Shown: positions 27,747 through 36,789 of the stretch, piece by piece
Layout of the letters: every line of letters begins with the position of its first letter
Numbering within the stretch: the stretch's first letter is position 1
Source: Bacteroidota bacterium
Lineage (GTDB): Bacteria; Bacteroidota; Bacteroidia; B-17B0; Aurantibacillaceae
Direction of reading: 5' to 3'
NCBI GenBank assembly: GCA_016711805.1
Contig: JADJSH010000041.1
Coordinates: forward strand, 1 to 64,000
Length of the DNA: 64,000 nucleotides
Translations under genes and position numbers: made by a program
Notes under the pieces: generated by a model
The model's input: only the letters and a program-made list of their open reading frames with translations
Told to the model about the DNA's origin: nothing
Database searches by the model: none

Positions 27747-28865
27747 CTAAATCAAATTCATAAGTAACTCTGTTTTTTTTCGATTATCCATAGGAGAAAT
27801 TATATTTTTTCTCATCTCGATTTCTTCTAAAGTAAATTCCTTTGAAAACAATACATTGATTTCATGGATATATTCTTCAGGAAAGTTTGCAATATGACAA
27901 GCTTTAGCTAATTGAGTTCCATTTAGCATAGCGGTATTGGCAATTACAAATCTTCCGGAATATAAAACATTTAATAATTTTAGTTTTAATCCAGTACCTT
28001 GTTCGGTATATAAACAATGAATTTGAGCATCTTCGATTAAGGTTTGCATTTCAGATTCGGAACAATTTTGTTTTAAAGAAATGTTTGCATGTTTTCGAAT
28101 CATTTCTACTAAATGTTGCGGCGGATTTAAGCCTGCAATAATTATAGAATGAGTTATTTTAGAAAATACATTTTCAATAAGCCATAAAGCAGCATTGTAA
28201 TTTTCGGAAATAGATAAATTTCCATGATATAAAATATAACTGCCTTTTCCTGGGTTGCATTGTAATTCATCAAAGCCATGAAAACTTGGTAAATAAACAG
28301 AAGGTGTGTTAGGGTATGTTTTTTTGAAATAACCTAAGTCAGCTTCAGATACGGATAAAATACAATCTGCGTTCGTAATTTGTTTTTCAAAACGTTTTAA
28401 TTTGAACGCTTCTATCTCTAAATATATTTTTTTGAAAAATGATTTTTCGCCTTTCGCTAATTCTAAAAAGTAATCGTGTTCAATATTACTATGTCTGAAT
28501 ATTTTTTTTCGATTTTTTAAATCAGGATCATTTAATAAATAACAGGTATGTAGTACTTCAAACAAAATAGGATAATTATCTTTTAGTAAATTTTGTTTGA
28601 GTTCACTATTAACTCTAGATTTTACATTAAATGGTAATACTGATAATTGATTTAAGAAAGAGGTATTACGTTTGTAATAATATACTTTCTCGCATAATAA
28701 TTCTAATTCGGCAGATTTCTTTCTATCACCATATTCAAAGCAATGTAGGATTACTTTAATTCCTTGTTTGTGCAAACATCTTATTTTATGAAATACATCA
28801 ATTGCACCACCATAATTTGCAGGGTAGGGTATATCAAAAGAAATAATATGTAAATGACTTTGCAC
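27747..28865 (-). CDS. GT4-like glycosyltransferase
   Basis: The 372-residue, GT-B-fold protein has an N-terminal half with SFDIPYPANYGGAIDVFHKI and a C-terminal nucleotide-sugar half with YILYHGNLSISENYNAALWL, HSIIIAGLNP, IHCLYTEQGTGLKLKLLNVL (the Glu-containing donor-binding region). Its cytoplasmic, donor-using role is clear; acceptor and sugar are unknown. It starts 24 bases after the BtuG-like gene and may be the last gene of that operon, or an unrelated neighbour read by the same transcript. Confidence 0.8.
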   Translation of the reverse strand: MQSHLHIISFDIPYPANYGGAIDVFHKIRCLHKQGIKVILHCFEYGDRKKSAELELLCEKVYYYKRNTSFLNQLSVLPFNVKSRVNSELKQNLLKDNYPILFEVLHTCYLLNDPDLKNRKKIFRHSNIEHDYFLELAKGEKSFFKKIYLEIEAFKLKRFEKQITNADCILSVSEADLGYFKKTYPNTPSVYLPSFHGFDELQCNPGKGSYILYHGNLSISENYNAALWLIENVFSKITHSIIIAGLNPPQHLVEMIRKHANISLKQNCSESEMQTLIEDAQIHCLYTEQGTGLKLKLLNVLYSGRFVIANTAMLNGTQLAKACHIANFPEEYIHEINVLFSKEFTLEEIEMRKNIISPMDNRKKTELLMNLI

Positions 28866-28889
28866 TTAAACAAAGATAATAGAATCTAG

Positions 28890-29921
28890 CTATTCAAACA
28901 TAAAACCATTTGAAATAATACCTGCATTAAAGTTGGTGATGAAGGTTCCGTTTGGTTTGTATATTTCTACTTTTGATTTTTGAACATAATCAATAGCATC
29001 GGCAACATATATACTATAGTCTTTTGGATTGATTCCTAAACCATAATATAATTTAGAGCCTTGATTAATGATAGGATTTGTTGGTAATGTATTGTAAGCA
29101 ATAGGAAATTGATACACTCCGTTATTTAAAAAATAGAGAGTGTCGTGAGTTTTATTAGCACATAATTTATAAGGACTATCTCCAGTATTAAAACTTAAAC
29201 TTTGTTCAATTTGTAAGGTGATAGGATTAATGCGAACTAATTTCCCAGCTTGGGTAGTGGTTGAATTTCCACTAGCTAGTACCCAAACTTTTGAGTTTTT
29301 ATCTATCTCAATACTCGAACCTCCAGGTCCAATATAAATACTATCCGTAATCATATCCGTTGCCGTATTAACAACATAGCAGTAGTTTGAATTGCTATTG
29401 GTGATAAATGCTTTATTATATATTAAAGCCATTCTTTCTGTTCCCGCTAAACAAGGAATTGAAGCTGTTATAGTGTTTGTATTTAAATCAACAATTTGAA
29501 CAGAATTAGCGTATAAATCACTGACGTATGCTTTATTATAAGTGATCGGTAAAATATATTGAGGCGAATTAAAACCATTGATGGTAGCTGTTTTTACAAA
29601 ATCGGTTGAATTAACCACCACAATTTTATTTGAATTATTTATCACTATATAATAGTGATTATTGAATTTTGTAATACTTTGGCACACATTACCTAATGTA
29701 GAGCCACCATTTTGTTGTTGATCGTATTTATCTATAACAGCACCTGAAGTTGGATCGTATAACGAAATTGTGCCAACTCCCCAGCCATAATTTCCTTCAT
29801 TAACAACTAAAACTTTTGAGTCGGCATTTATGCTAACAGCTGTTTTTACTGGTTCTTGTGGTTTATCTTTTACACAAGAACAAACAACCAAAAGAATACA
29901 TATGGCATAATAAATTTTCAA
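28890..29921 (-). CDS. DUF5074-like beta-propeller lipoprotein, BtuG-like
   Basis: A lipoprotein signal (MKIYYAICILLVVCSC, Cys 16) precedes a seven-bladed propeller built of YVTN-like repeats (VLVVNEGNYGWGVGTISLYD, SPQYILPITYNKAYVSDLYA, SVQIVDLNTNTITASIPCL, YCYVVNTATDMITDSIYIG). The NEGN start is typical of DUF5074/BtuG proteins. BtuG of gut Bacteroides caps BtuB and binds cobalamins very tightly. Placed behind a cobalamin riboswitch and a BtuB-like receptor, it is probably the surface B12-capture lipoprotein. The role is inferred from family and context. Its start overlaps closely the stop of the upstream DUF4465 gene. Confidence 0.85.
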   Translation of the reverse strand: MKIYYAICILLVVCSCVKDKPQEPVKTAVSINADSKVLVVNEGNYGWGVGTISLYDPTSGAVIDKYDQQQNGGSTLGNVCQSITKFNNHYYIVINNSNKIVVVNSTDFVKTATINGFNSPQYILPITYNKAYVSDLYANSVQIVDLNTNTITASIPCLAGTERMALIYNKAFITNSNSNYCYVVNTATDMITDSIYIGPGGSSIEIDKNSKVWVLASGNSTTTQAGKLVRINPITLQIEQSLSFNTGDSPYKLCANKTHDTLYFLNNGVYQFPIAYNTLPTNPIINQGSKLYYGLGINPKDYSIYVADAIDYVQKSKVEIYKPNGTFITNFNAGIISNGFMFE

Positions 29922-29922
29922 T

Positions 29923-30948
29923 TTACAATTTAATAAATTTTATTGTCTTCGATGAAATTCCATTTGATACATTCACAAAATAAATCCCTGCTTCTAATGT
30001 CTCTGTGTTCAGAATAAGCTGGTGTGGTCCTACATGATTTTGATCTGGTTGATTTGAAATAACTTTTTTACCCGAGATATCATACACATCAATACTTAAT
30101 TCTGATTCGGAAATAGTTGAATAGTTTAGATTTAAGTTTTGACTCGTAGGATTTGGAGATAAAGTAATATTTACAATGTTTTCTAATTCGTTTATGCCTA
30201 CGTTATTGGTAGTAGTAAAACGATCAATACTGAAATAGCCAGGTGTTCTCATTTTGTATGCACTATTGATATCAGACGAACTTAGAATTAGTTGCAGACT
30301 ATCAACAAACCCAACAGCAATGCAATTTACATATCGCCAATCGGAAACAATATAGTCGTTGATTGTTCCTGCAGGCCTGTAATCTGCCAAGTAAAATTCT
30401 ACATAATTTGGATTTTGTATTCCGTTATGGTATCCAATGACGATTAATTTTAGCCAATCTGGATAAGTGCCTTGTGCAACTAAACCGCCCCATCCTGTTC
30501 CTGTTGTATCGCCAAATTTACGACTGCCAGCTGTACCATTTTTAACTGCATTTTTTACAAAAGTGGTGTTAGTGATAAAAAAACCGGAAACTTTGTTTAA
30601 AAATGTGGGAGTGTTTTCTAAATAAATCATTGCACTGTCTTTTACGGTAGCATAATTACTGCCATCATAAGCTGTGTAGCTAGCGCAAGCATATATATTT
30701 GAAGTTGTAACATCTATGGTATCTTGAATATTGGTGTAAACCGAGCCTGATGTCCATGTGCTATTTTCCCACCCATATTCAAAGGTCATAGGTTTTGTTG
30801 TACTTGGTCTCCAATCTGTTCCATTATTATCTTGATAAAAGAAATTAGGTGTTAATGTATATGATTCGAAGGATTCAGTTACTTGCGCGTGAGTTATGCA
30901 TGATAACATCATACTTAACGTTATTAGTATTTTTGCTACGTTTTTCAT
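29923..30948 (-). CDS. DUF4465 protein with T9SS sorting domain (copy 2)
   Basis: A signal peptide (MKNVAKILITLSMMLSCITHAQ) leads to a DUF4465 domain (about 40-250) with its usual features: GSNYATVKDSAMIYL, VSGFFITNTTF, YPDWLKLIVIGY, VEFYLADYRPAG, VADW-like VSDWRYVNCIAVG, and MRTPGYFSIDRF. The last 80 residues are a T9SS type A domain (LSPNPTSQNLNLNY, GKKVISNQ, LEAGIYFVNVSN, KTIKFIKL), so it should be exported to the surface or released. DUF4465 genes recur in B12 loci, and I recall B12-binding BtuH proteins from such loci. It is about one-half identical by eye to copy 1. Confidence 0.88.
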   Translation of the reverse strand: MKNVAKILITLSMMLSCITHAQVTESFESYTLTPNFFYQDNNGTDWRPSTTKPMTFEYGWENSTWTSGSVYTNIQDTIDVTTSNIYACASYTAYDGSNYATVKDSAMIYLENTPTFLNKVSGFFITNTTFVKNAVKNGTAGSRKFGDTTGTGWGGLVAQGTYPDWLKLIVIGYHNGIQNPNYVEFYLADYRPAGTINDYIVSDWRYVNCIAVGFVDSLQLILSSSDINSAYKMRTPGYFSIDRFTTTNNVGINELENIVNITLSPNPTSQNLNLNYSTISESELSIDVYDISGKKVISNQPDQNHVGPHQLILNTETLEAGIYFVNVSNGISSKTIKFIKL

Positions 30949-31016
30949 TTTACTAGAGCTTATTTTCGAATGCTAAATTTACGAAAAGAAATTTTAATTG
31001 GGCTAAGTTTTAAAAG

Positions 31017-31050
31017 CCTCTAAATCCTTAATTTATAAGCGATTTAGAGG
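31017..31050 (-). terminator. Intra-operon terminator or attenuator
   Basis: CCTCTAAATC and GATTTAGAGG form a perfect 10-bp stem between the two DUF4465 genes. The T tract is poor on the minus strand and better on the plus strand. It may lower expression of the distal genes relative to the receptor. Confidence 0.5.
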
Positions 31051-31059
31051 TGTTTTTTA

Positions 31060-32061
31060 TTAAAGTTTAATTAGTTTAATATTTTTAGAGTTTTTGCCGT
31101 CGCGGATGGACACAAAATATACCCCAGATTCTAAGGCTTCAATATTTAAATTTAAAGTATTATTTCCAACACTTGTTTGAGTGGATTGGTGTTGAATTTC
31201 CTTTCCAGTAATATCAGAAATGGTGACATTTAATTCAGTAACTAAATTTGATTCATAATTTAAAATAGCATATTGATTAGCGGGATTTGGAAATAGAGAT
31301 AGGTTTGTGGCATTTGACAATTCCTCAACGCCAACAGTGCTTTGAGTTACAAAATTATCCATAGAAAAAAATGCGGGTGTGTTTAAATAAATTCCAGACG
31401 TGTCGCTTGACGTCATTTCAAACTTAATGCTATCTACTTGCCCTAAAGAAATGCAGTTTACGTATTGCCAGTTTTTTACAATATAATCGTTGGTTGTTCC
31501 AGCTGCTCTATAATCTGCTAAGTAAAAATGAACGGTATCAGTTAACTGAGTACCACTCCTGTAACCTAACACGGATAACTTAAACCAATCTGGATATGTT
31601 CCTTGTGGAATACTTGGGGCTGAGTTTGTGCCTGTAGTATCTCCAAATGCTCTTGAAAAAGCATTACCACTTTTTATTACTTTCCAAGCATAAGTGGTAT
31701 TCGTTACATAAAAGCCATGCACAGCAGTGGTATTATTACTAAAAGATATAACTGCACCGCTTTGCGTTGTTGCATAATTTGTTCCGCTAAATGATGTCCC
31801 AGTAATAGCACCATATAAATTGGTGTAGGTTCCATTTACGGTATCATTTACATTTGTATAGGCTGTTCCGTTTGCCCAGTATCCTTGCCAATCGTATTGA
31901 AAATTTGCAACACCAGATGAAAAATCCGCACCTGAATTGTCTTGATAATAAGAATTTGCTGATAATGTAAAAGTATCAAACGAAACTGTAGTTTGTGCTT
32001 GTGAGTTTAAAGTAGTTGCAATAGTTAATGCTATTGCGAGTTTAGTAAAAGTTTTTTTCAT
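31060..32061 (-). CDS. DUF4465 protein with T9SS sorting domain (copy 1)
   Basis: A signal peptide (MKKTFTKLAIALTIATTLNSQAQ) is followed by the DUF4465 domain: YATTQSGAVISFSNN, VHGFYVTNTTYAWKVIKSGN, YPDWFKLSVLGYRSG, TVHFYLADYRAAG, KNWQYVNCISLGQVDSIKFE, LNTPAFFSMDNFV. A T9SS type A domain ends it (LSLFPNPANQYAIL, GKEIQHQ, LESGVYFVSIRDG, KNIKLIKL). Its stop side faces copy 2, and its start lies two bases from the TonB receptor stop, so it is surely co-transcribed under the cobalamin riboswitch. A B12-binding or B12-capturing function is inferred from the locus. Confidence 0.88.
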   Translation of the reverse strand: MKKTFTKLAIALTIATTLNSQAQTTVSFDTFTLSANSYYQDNSGADFSSGVANFQYDWQGYWANGTAYTNVNDTVNGTYTNLYGAITGTSFSGTNYATTQSGAVISFSNNTTAVHGFYVTNTTYAWKVIKSGNAFSRAFGDTTGTNSAPSIPQGTYPDWFKLSVLGYRSGTQLTDTVHFYLADYRAAGTTNDYIVKNWQYVNCISLGQVDSIKFEMTSSDTSGIYLNTPAFFSMDNFVTQSTVGVEELSNATNLSLFPNPANQYAILNYESNLVTELNVTISDITGKEIQHQSTQTSVGNNTLNLNIEALESGVYFVSIRDGKNSKNIKLIKL

Positions 32062-32062
32062 G

Positions 32063-34078
32063 TTATTTTGCGTTATTGATTATTTCTAGAGGATTAGTTG
32101 ATGTTGTTTTCTTCTTTTTGTGGTAATTCATGCAAAGGCCTACTTCATAATTTCTTAATGGCATAGGTGTATTTTGAACAACCACATAGTTTTTGTTTAG
32201 TAAATTATTTATACTACAGAATAACTCCATATTCACTGTGCTAAATGAATAGTTATATGAACACTTTACATTTGCAATGTAATAAGGATTTAGCCAGCTA
32301 GTGTTGTCTGTTGTTGTAAAGCGATAACCAGTATAATTGTTATTATACAATATACTCATGTTTTTATATTTTATTAAAAATGTTGCTTGTCCATTGTAGC
32401 GTGGTGTATATATTAGCTGTCTCCCAACTGAGTTATCATTTTCGCTAGTGTTTTGTTGATTGGTAGATAATACATAAGCTGTATTAATAGTGAGTTTTAT
32501 TAATACATCTTTTTTAAAATAGGTTAATTCGGTTTTGCTTTCTGTTCCTCTACTATATACTTCTGCGATGTTTTTAGGCGTCCAATATGATTTATCGGAG
32601 GGTAACCAAATAATCCAGTTAGTAGTGTGTCTATTAAAATAAGTGGCTTCTATTAAAGCACTGAAATTATTTTTTGAGTAATTAAATTCTAATCCGCCAT
32701 CCATTTCATAGCTTTCTTCTGGTTTTAAATTTGGATTTCCTCCAGGATGCCAGTATAAATCGCTTAAGGAGGGTTGTCTGAAAGATGAGTTAGCATTAAT
32801 TTTAGCCGCTAATTGTTTTATTAACTGGTAATGAATGCCAGTGTTCCCTGTAAAGGGTATTTCAGTTTGAGTGGTGAACTCTTTTCGCACAACTAAATTA
32901 TAATTTAACTTAGAATGGAAAAGACTTAGTTTATATGCAGCAAAAAATGCTATTTTAGTTAAGTTATGATAGTAGCTAGAGTCTTCATTTTTAGATGCGG
33001 AAAACAAAACGGATTTGTAATTCGTGAAATTTGCACCTAAGTTTAATTGATGGTTTTTGTATTTGTAAGTATTGTCACTTTCTATAATAATTGTTTTAAT
33101 AGTATTATTACTAAAAGAGTAATTAGCTAATGTATCGTTATAATTGAGTTGGTCATTAAAGTAGCCTATGCGTATTACTGAATGTAAATTTCGTTTTGAG
33201 TAATTCCAATCAATATTAAATTTTAAGTTTTCATCTACTTGATTTTTTTTACTTTGAGCGCCTGTAAAAGAGGGTAAATTTCGATTTACTACATTATACC
33301 AAGCTCTTATATTTAATTTTTGAAAAGATGTAATTCTAAAAGACAGTTCTTGCATTAGTCCTTTTGACGTATAGTTGGCATGTGCTACGTGCTTACTAGG
33401 ATTTTCCTTATCAGTAGTATCTCTATAATTGTAATTGTTTTCACAAGTGTTATAATATATATTAGTATGTGATACGATTTTTTGATAACTCAATAATACG
33501 CCTGAATTAATTTTTCTGGAATCAAAACTTCCCAAACTCATCTGCAATTTAGTTTTAAAACCTTGATTAAAACTCGTATTGTTTTGCAAATGAATGCTGC
33601 CTCCAATTGCGCCACTTCCCCAAATAGCGCTGCCACCACCATATTCTAGAGAAACATTATTGAATAAGGAAGTTGGCACAATACTTAAATCGGGTTGACC
33701 TAACATCGTATTTTGAATGTTTAATCCATTCCATAATAGAGCAGTATGATTAGCGTTTCCGCCGCGCATACTCGTTGAAACGATGTTGCCGTTACCATAA
33801 GATTTAATATGAATAGTGGATTGATTAGCGAGTAAATCAGCTAAGCTAGTAGTGTTATATCTATTAAGTGTTAAGCTATCAAAAGCAGTTTGTTTTTTTG
33901 ATGTTTCAAATTGCTGTTGTTTGGTTTGCAAAATAATTATTTCTTGTAACTGGTGAAGAGTTGTGTCTTTTGTTTGAGATTCAATTTTAAAGGGAATTAA
34001 AAAACAGTAAATGACTAACCAAACATACATGTTTGAATAGTTTGATTTATGTAATTTAAAATGGTTCATTTCCCTCAT
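32063..34078 (-). CDS. BtuB-like TonB-dependent receptor
   Basis: The 671-residue protein has a signal anchor region (VWLVIYCFLIPFKIESQ), a TonB-box-like segment, a plug (LADLLANQSTIHIKSYGNGN, STSMRGGNANHTALLWNGLN, LEYGGGSAIWGSGAIGGSIH) and a barrel to the end with NLKPEESYEMDGGLEFNYS. Its length is close to that of vitamin-type receptors such as BtuB, without the carboxypeptidase-like extension of SusC proteins. A cobalamin riboswitch stands immediately upstream, so it most likely imports cobalamin across the outer membrane. The second Met (MNHFKLH, 34069) may be the true start. Confidence 0.9.
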   Translation of the reverse strand: MREMNHFKLHKSNYSNMYVWLVIYCFLIPFKIESQTKDTTLHQLQEIIILQTKQQQFETSKKQTAFDSLTLNRYNTTSLADLLANQSTIHIKSYGNGNIVSTSMRGGNANHTALLWNGLNIQNTMLGQPDLSIVPTSLFNNVSLEYGGGSAIWGSGAIGGSIHLQNNTSFNQGFKTKLQMSLGSFDSRKINSGVLLSYQKIVSHTNIYYNTCENNYNYRDTTDKENPSKHVAHANYTSKGLMQELSFRITSFQKLNIRAWYNVVNRNLPSFTGAQSKKNQVDENLKFNIDWNYSKRNLHSVIRIGYFNDQLNYNDTLANYSFSNNTIKTIIIESDNTYKYKNHQLNLGANFTNYKSVLFSASKNEDSSYYHNLTKIAFFAAYKLSLFHSKLNYNLVVRKEFTTQTEIPFTGNTGIHYQLIKQLAAKINANSSFRQPSLSDLYWHPGGNPNLKPEESYEMDGGLEFNYSKNNFSALIEATYFNRHTTNWIIWLPSDKSYWTPKNIAEVYSRGTESKTELTYFKKDVLIKLTINTAYVLSTNQQNTSENDNSVGRQLIYTPRYNGQATFLIKYKNMSILYNNNYTGYRFTTTDNTSWLNPYYIANVKCSYNYSFSTVNMELFCSINNLLNKNYVVVQNTPMPLRNYEVGLCMNYHKKKKTTSTNPLEIINNAK

Positions 34079-34097
34079 TTGGTTTTATCGTTCGTGG

Positions 34098-34132
34098 GAA
34101 AATAAAAAAAACAGCATGTTGCCTAAACATCC
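34098..34132 (-). terminator. Expression-platform terminator of the cobalamin riboswitch
   Basis: On the minus strand, ATGTT and AACAT form a short stem around TAGGC, followed by GCTG and an 8-base T run, about 20-50 bases before the receptor start. It probably allows transcriptional attenuation when B12 is bound. Confidence 0.5.
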
Positions 34133-34149
34133 TATTTTTTGCTAGCCTT

Positions 34150-34315
34150 TGTTTCCCCGAAAGCTTCAAAATGCATATTGGCAGGTCTTCTGACTCGTCT
34201 TTGTTTTTTAAAGCCTTCCCGTCTATTTAACGACAGTGGCATATTTTAAAAACAGTATTTAAGACTTACAGCAGCGGGCACTGTTCATGAATTACACATG
34301 ATTCCCTTTTAATTT
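34150..34315 (-). ncRNA. Cobalamin (B12) riboswitch
   Basis: Read on the minus strand, the conserved parts come in order: GGGAATCATG, then CAGTGCCCGCTGCTGTAA, then the B12 box ATGCCACTGTCG, then CGGGAAGGCTTT, and finally GAGTCAGAAGACCTGCC. These are the signature segments of the cobalamin riboswitch. It precedes the BtuB-like receptor gene, which it should shut off when B12 is plentiful. Confidence 0.93.
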
Positions 34316-34375
34316 TTGATACTCATTATAATATCTAAAAACCAAATTGCAATACAAATGTAGTAATAAAAAATA

Positions 34376-34407
34376 AAACCTCACATTTATTTAAAATGTA
34401 AGGTTTT
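34376..34407 (-). terminator. Terminator of the universal stress protein gene
   Basis: AAAACCTCACATTT pairs imperfectly with AAAATGTAAGGTTTT; a T-rich tract follows on the minus strand. Confidence 0.6.
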
Positions 34408-34433
34408 AATAAGTTTAAGAATTAATATTAATA

Positions 34434-35330
34434 CTAAGTTCCAGATAACATTGTCCAGCTTACATTCTCAGGATGCTCTTCTGGTTTTACGCTTAATACA
34501 GGAACCTTTGAATGGTGAATAACTTGTAAAGCGTAAGGCCCTAAAAAGAATCCGCTTAACTCAGCGTCTTGATCAGTCATAATTGAAATTAAATCACCTC
34601 CAACTTTTTCGCAATAATTTACAGTAGCAACTGCTCTGTTTTTTACATTCTCAATTAATTCGGTTGAACAAGCAACTCCTTTATCTTTTGCAGCAGTAGC
34701 AACTTGTTGTAGCATTACTTGCATTGCATGTTTTTTGCTCTCTTCATCATCTGCCAATAATCCTACAGCATAAACATGTGCTACAAATTGTTTAGCTAAT
34801 TCTAATGTTAAAACAACTTTATGTCTTGAGTGCTCAGAAGTATCAATAGGCAAAATAATTTTATGGTAGCCTAACGTATCTACTGGCTGACTCATAGTTA
34901 ACACAGGGCAAGGGCTCTTAGTTAATACTTTTAACGCATTACTTCCAATCGTTAAATCTTCCCATGAGCTGTAACCGTGCGTACCCATTACAATTAAATC
35001 AGCGTTGATTTCTTTGGCAAAACTTATTATTTCACTTGTTGGATTTCCTGAATTTACAACCGTCGTAACTTTTACTCCATATTCTTTTTTAATATCTGAA
35101 GCTAATTCTTCTAGTTTCTTTTGAACAGCATCCGATGCTTTCTCTACATTGTCTAATGTGATACTTGGCGTAAAAACATTAAATTTTTCCCAATGTTTGG
35201 TGATGACATGTAATAAATAAACTTCTCCTTTTGTGTATTGAGCTAAAAAAGCACCATGCTTAATTGCCAAAAAAGATGTTTCAGAAAAATCAGTAGTGAT
35301 AATGATTTTGTTTGTGTTTAAATGTATCAT
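34434..35330 (-). CDS. Tandem-domain universal stress protein
   Basis: It consists of two UspA domains (about 5-145 and 152-285). The first has the ATP-binding motif VMGTHGYSSWEDLTIGSNAL (G-2x-G-9x-GS); the second is degenerate (SIMTDQDAELSGFFLGPYAL), as is common in two-domain Bacteroidota proteins. It is cytoplasmic; the family responds to starvation or stress, with ATP binding as a sensor. The gene stands alone, with its own terminator, between the B12 locus and a permease. Confidence 0.92.
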   Translation of the reverse strand: MIHLNTNKIIITTDFSETSFLAIKHGAFLAQYTKGEVYLLHVITKHWEKFNVFTPSITLDNVEKASDAVQKKLEELASDIKKEYGVKVTTVVNSGNPTSEIISFAKEINADLIVMGTHGYSSWEDLTIGSNALKVLTKSPCPVLTMSQPVDTLGYHKIILPIDTSEHSRHKVVLTLELAKQFVAHVYAVGLLADDEESKKHAMQVMLQQVATAAKDKGVACSTELIENVKNRAVATVNYCEKVGGDLISIMTDQDAELSGFFLGPYALQVIHHSKVPVLSVKPEEHPENVSWTMLSGT

Positions 35331-35453
35331 ATTGTTTTGTGTTTGTTATGTTGTTATTGTAAATATAATCTTTTTTTTGAATTTTAAATATTCCAGTTTT
35401 GATAAATAAAACGGGTGATGAAAATCCTGTTAATTTATGACATAAATTAGTTT

Positions 35454-36707
35454 TTAATGGCTTATATTTTCTAAATCTTCTGGCTTATGTTTATGTTTAA
35501 AGAATATGGCAAATAAGACGGCTACCATTAATGCATATATTGCAAAGGTTAGCCAGATGTTATGCCAATCTTTTCCAGCACTTGAAGTGAAAAAATGATC
35601 GATGATGTATCCACTGGATACACTTCCAAATACAGCGCCAAAGCCATTGGTCATCATCATAAAAAGTCCTTGCGCTGACGAACGAATAGTTGAATCTGTT
35701 GAAGTTTCTACAAATAATGAACCTGAAATATTGAAAAAATCAAATGCCATACCGTAAACAATACAAGACATGATAATCATCCATAAACCATCAGTTGGGT
35801 TGCCATAAGCAAACAATCCAAAACGTAAAACCCAAGCAATCATGCTAAAAAGCATCACTTGTTTGATACCAAATTTTTTCAAGAAAAAAGGAATCGCTAA
35901 AATGAAAAGTGTTTCTGAAATTTGAGAGATTGACATAATAATAGTAGAGTATTTTACAACAAACGAATCTGCATATTCAGCTTGATGTTTAAAGTCATCT
36001 AAAAAAACATCACCATACGCATTTGTTAATTGTAAAGCCGCACCCAAAAACATACTAAATACAAAAAACAATGCTAATTTGTAGTCTGCAAATAATTTAA
36101 AAGAGCTTAACCCAATTAAATCAACAAATGATTTATTGTTTTCGGTATTATGTTTTGGTTCGCATTTGGGTAATGAAAAGGAGTAAATCCCTAAACCAAT
36201 GGCAGCTATCGCGGCAATGTAAAATTGATTTTCTGACGCTTTGTTACCAGTTAAATTGGTAATCCACATGGCAACAATAAAACCAATGGTTCCCCAAACA
36301 CGAATAGGGGGGAAATCTTTTACTACATCAAGTTTGTTATTTTTCAGCGCATTGTAGGCTACAGAATTTGATAAAGCAATAGTTGGCATATAAAAAATCA
36401 TAGCGACTAATATTACCCAAAAAAAACTGGATGGATCGTTGATTTGAGGAACATATAATAGTGTTAAACCGCCAAGTATATGAAGAATACCATATAATTT
36501 TTCAGCATTCATCCATCTGTCTGCAATGATGCCACAAAGTGTGGGCATGAAAATAGAGGCAATACCCATGGTTGAAAAAATTGCGCCAAATTGCGTTCCA
36601 TCCCATTGCTTTGTTCCAAACCAATAATTTGCAACTGTAATTAGCCAAGCTCCCCAAACAAAAAACTGTAAAAAACTCATTACAGTTAAACGTAATTTCA
36701 AATTCAT
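35454..36707 (-). CDS. NupG-like nucleoside permease (MFS)
   Basis: The 417-residue protein has 12 membrane segments and the nucleoside:H+ symporter signature (LTVMSFLQFFVWGAWLITVA, FGAIFSTMGIASIFMPTLCG, IADRWMNAEKLYGILHILGG, PPIRVWGTIGFIVAMWI). It should take up nucleosides across the inner membrane. In Bacteroidota it often lies near salvage enzymes, but none is visible here. The C-terminus is basic and cytoplasmic. Confidence 0.9.
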   Translation of the reverse strand: MNLKLRLTVMSFLQFFVWGAWLITVANYWFGTKQWDGTQFGAIFSTMGIASIFMPTLCGIIADRWMNAEKLYGILHILGGLTLLYVPQINDPSSFFWVILVAMIFYMPTIALSNSVAYNALKNNKLDVVKDFPPIRVWGTIGFIVAMWITNLTGNKASENQFYIAAIAAIGLGIYSFSLPKCEPKHNTENNKSFVDLIGLSSFKLFADYKLALFFVFSMFLGAALQLTNAYGDVFLDDFKHQAEYADSFVVKYSTIIMSISQISETLFILAIPFFLKKFGIKQVMLFSMIAWVLRFGLFAYGNPTDGLWMIIMSCIVYGMAFDFFNISGSLFVETSTDSTIRSSAQGLFMMMTNGFGAVFGSVSSGYIIDHFFTSSAGKDWHNIWLTFAIYALMVAVLFAIFFKHKHKPEDLENISH

Positions 36708-36789
36708 GATGTGTTTATTTAATCAGCAAGATATAAAAAAGGATTCATTAATGATAATAACCTGTCACTATTTTTTGTGATTTCATTAT

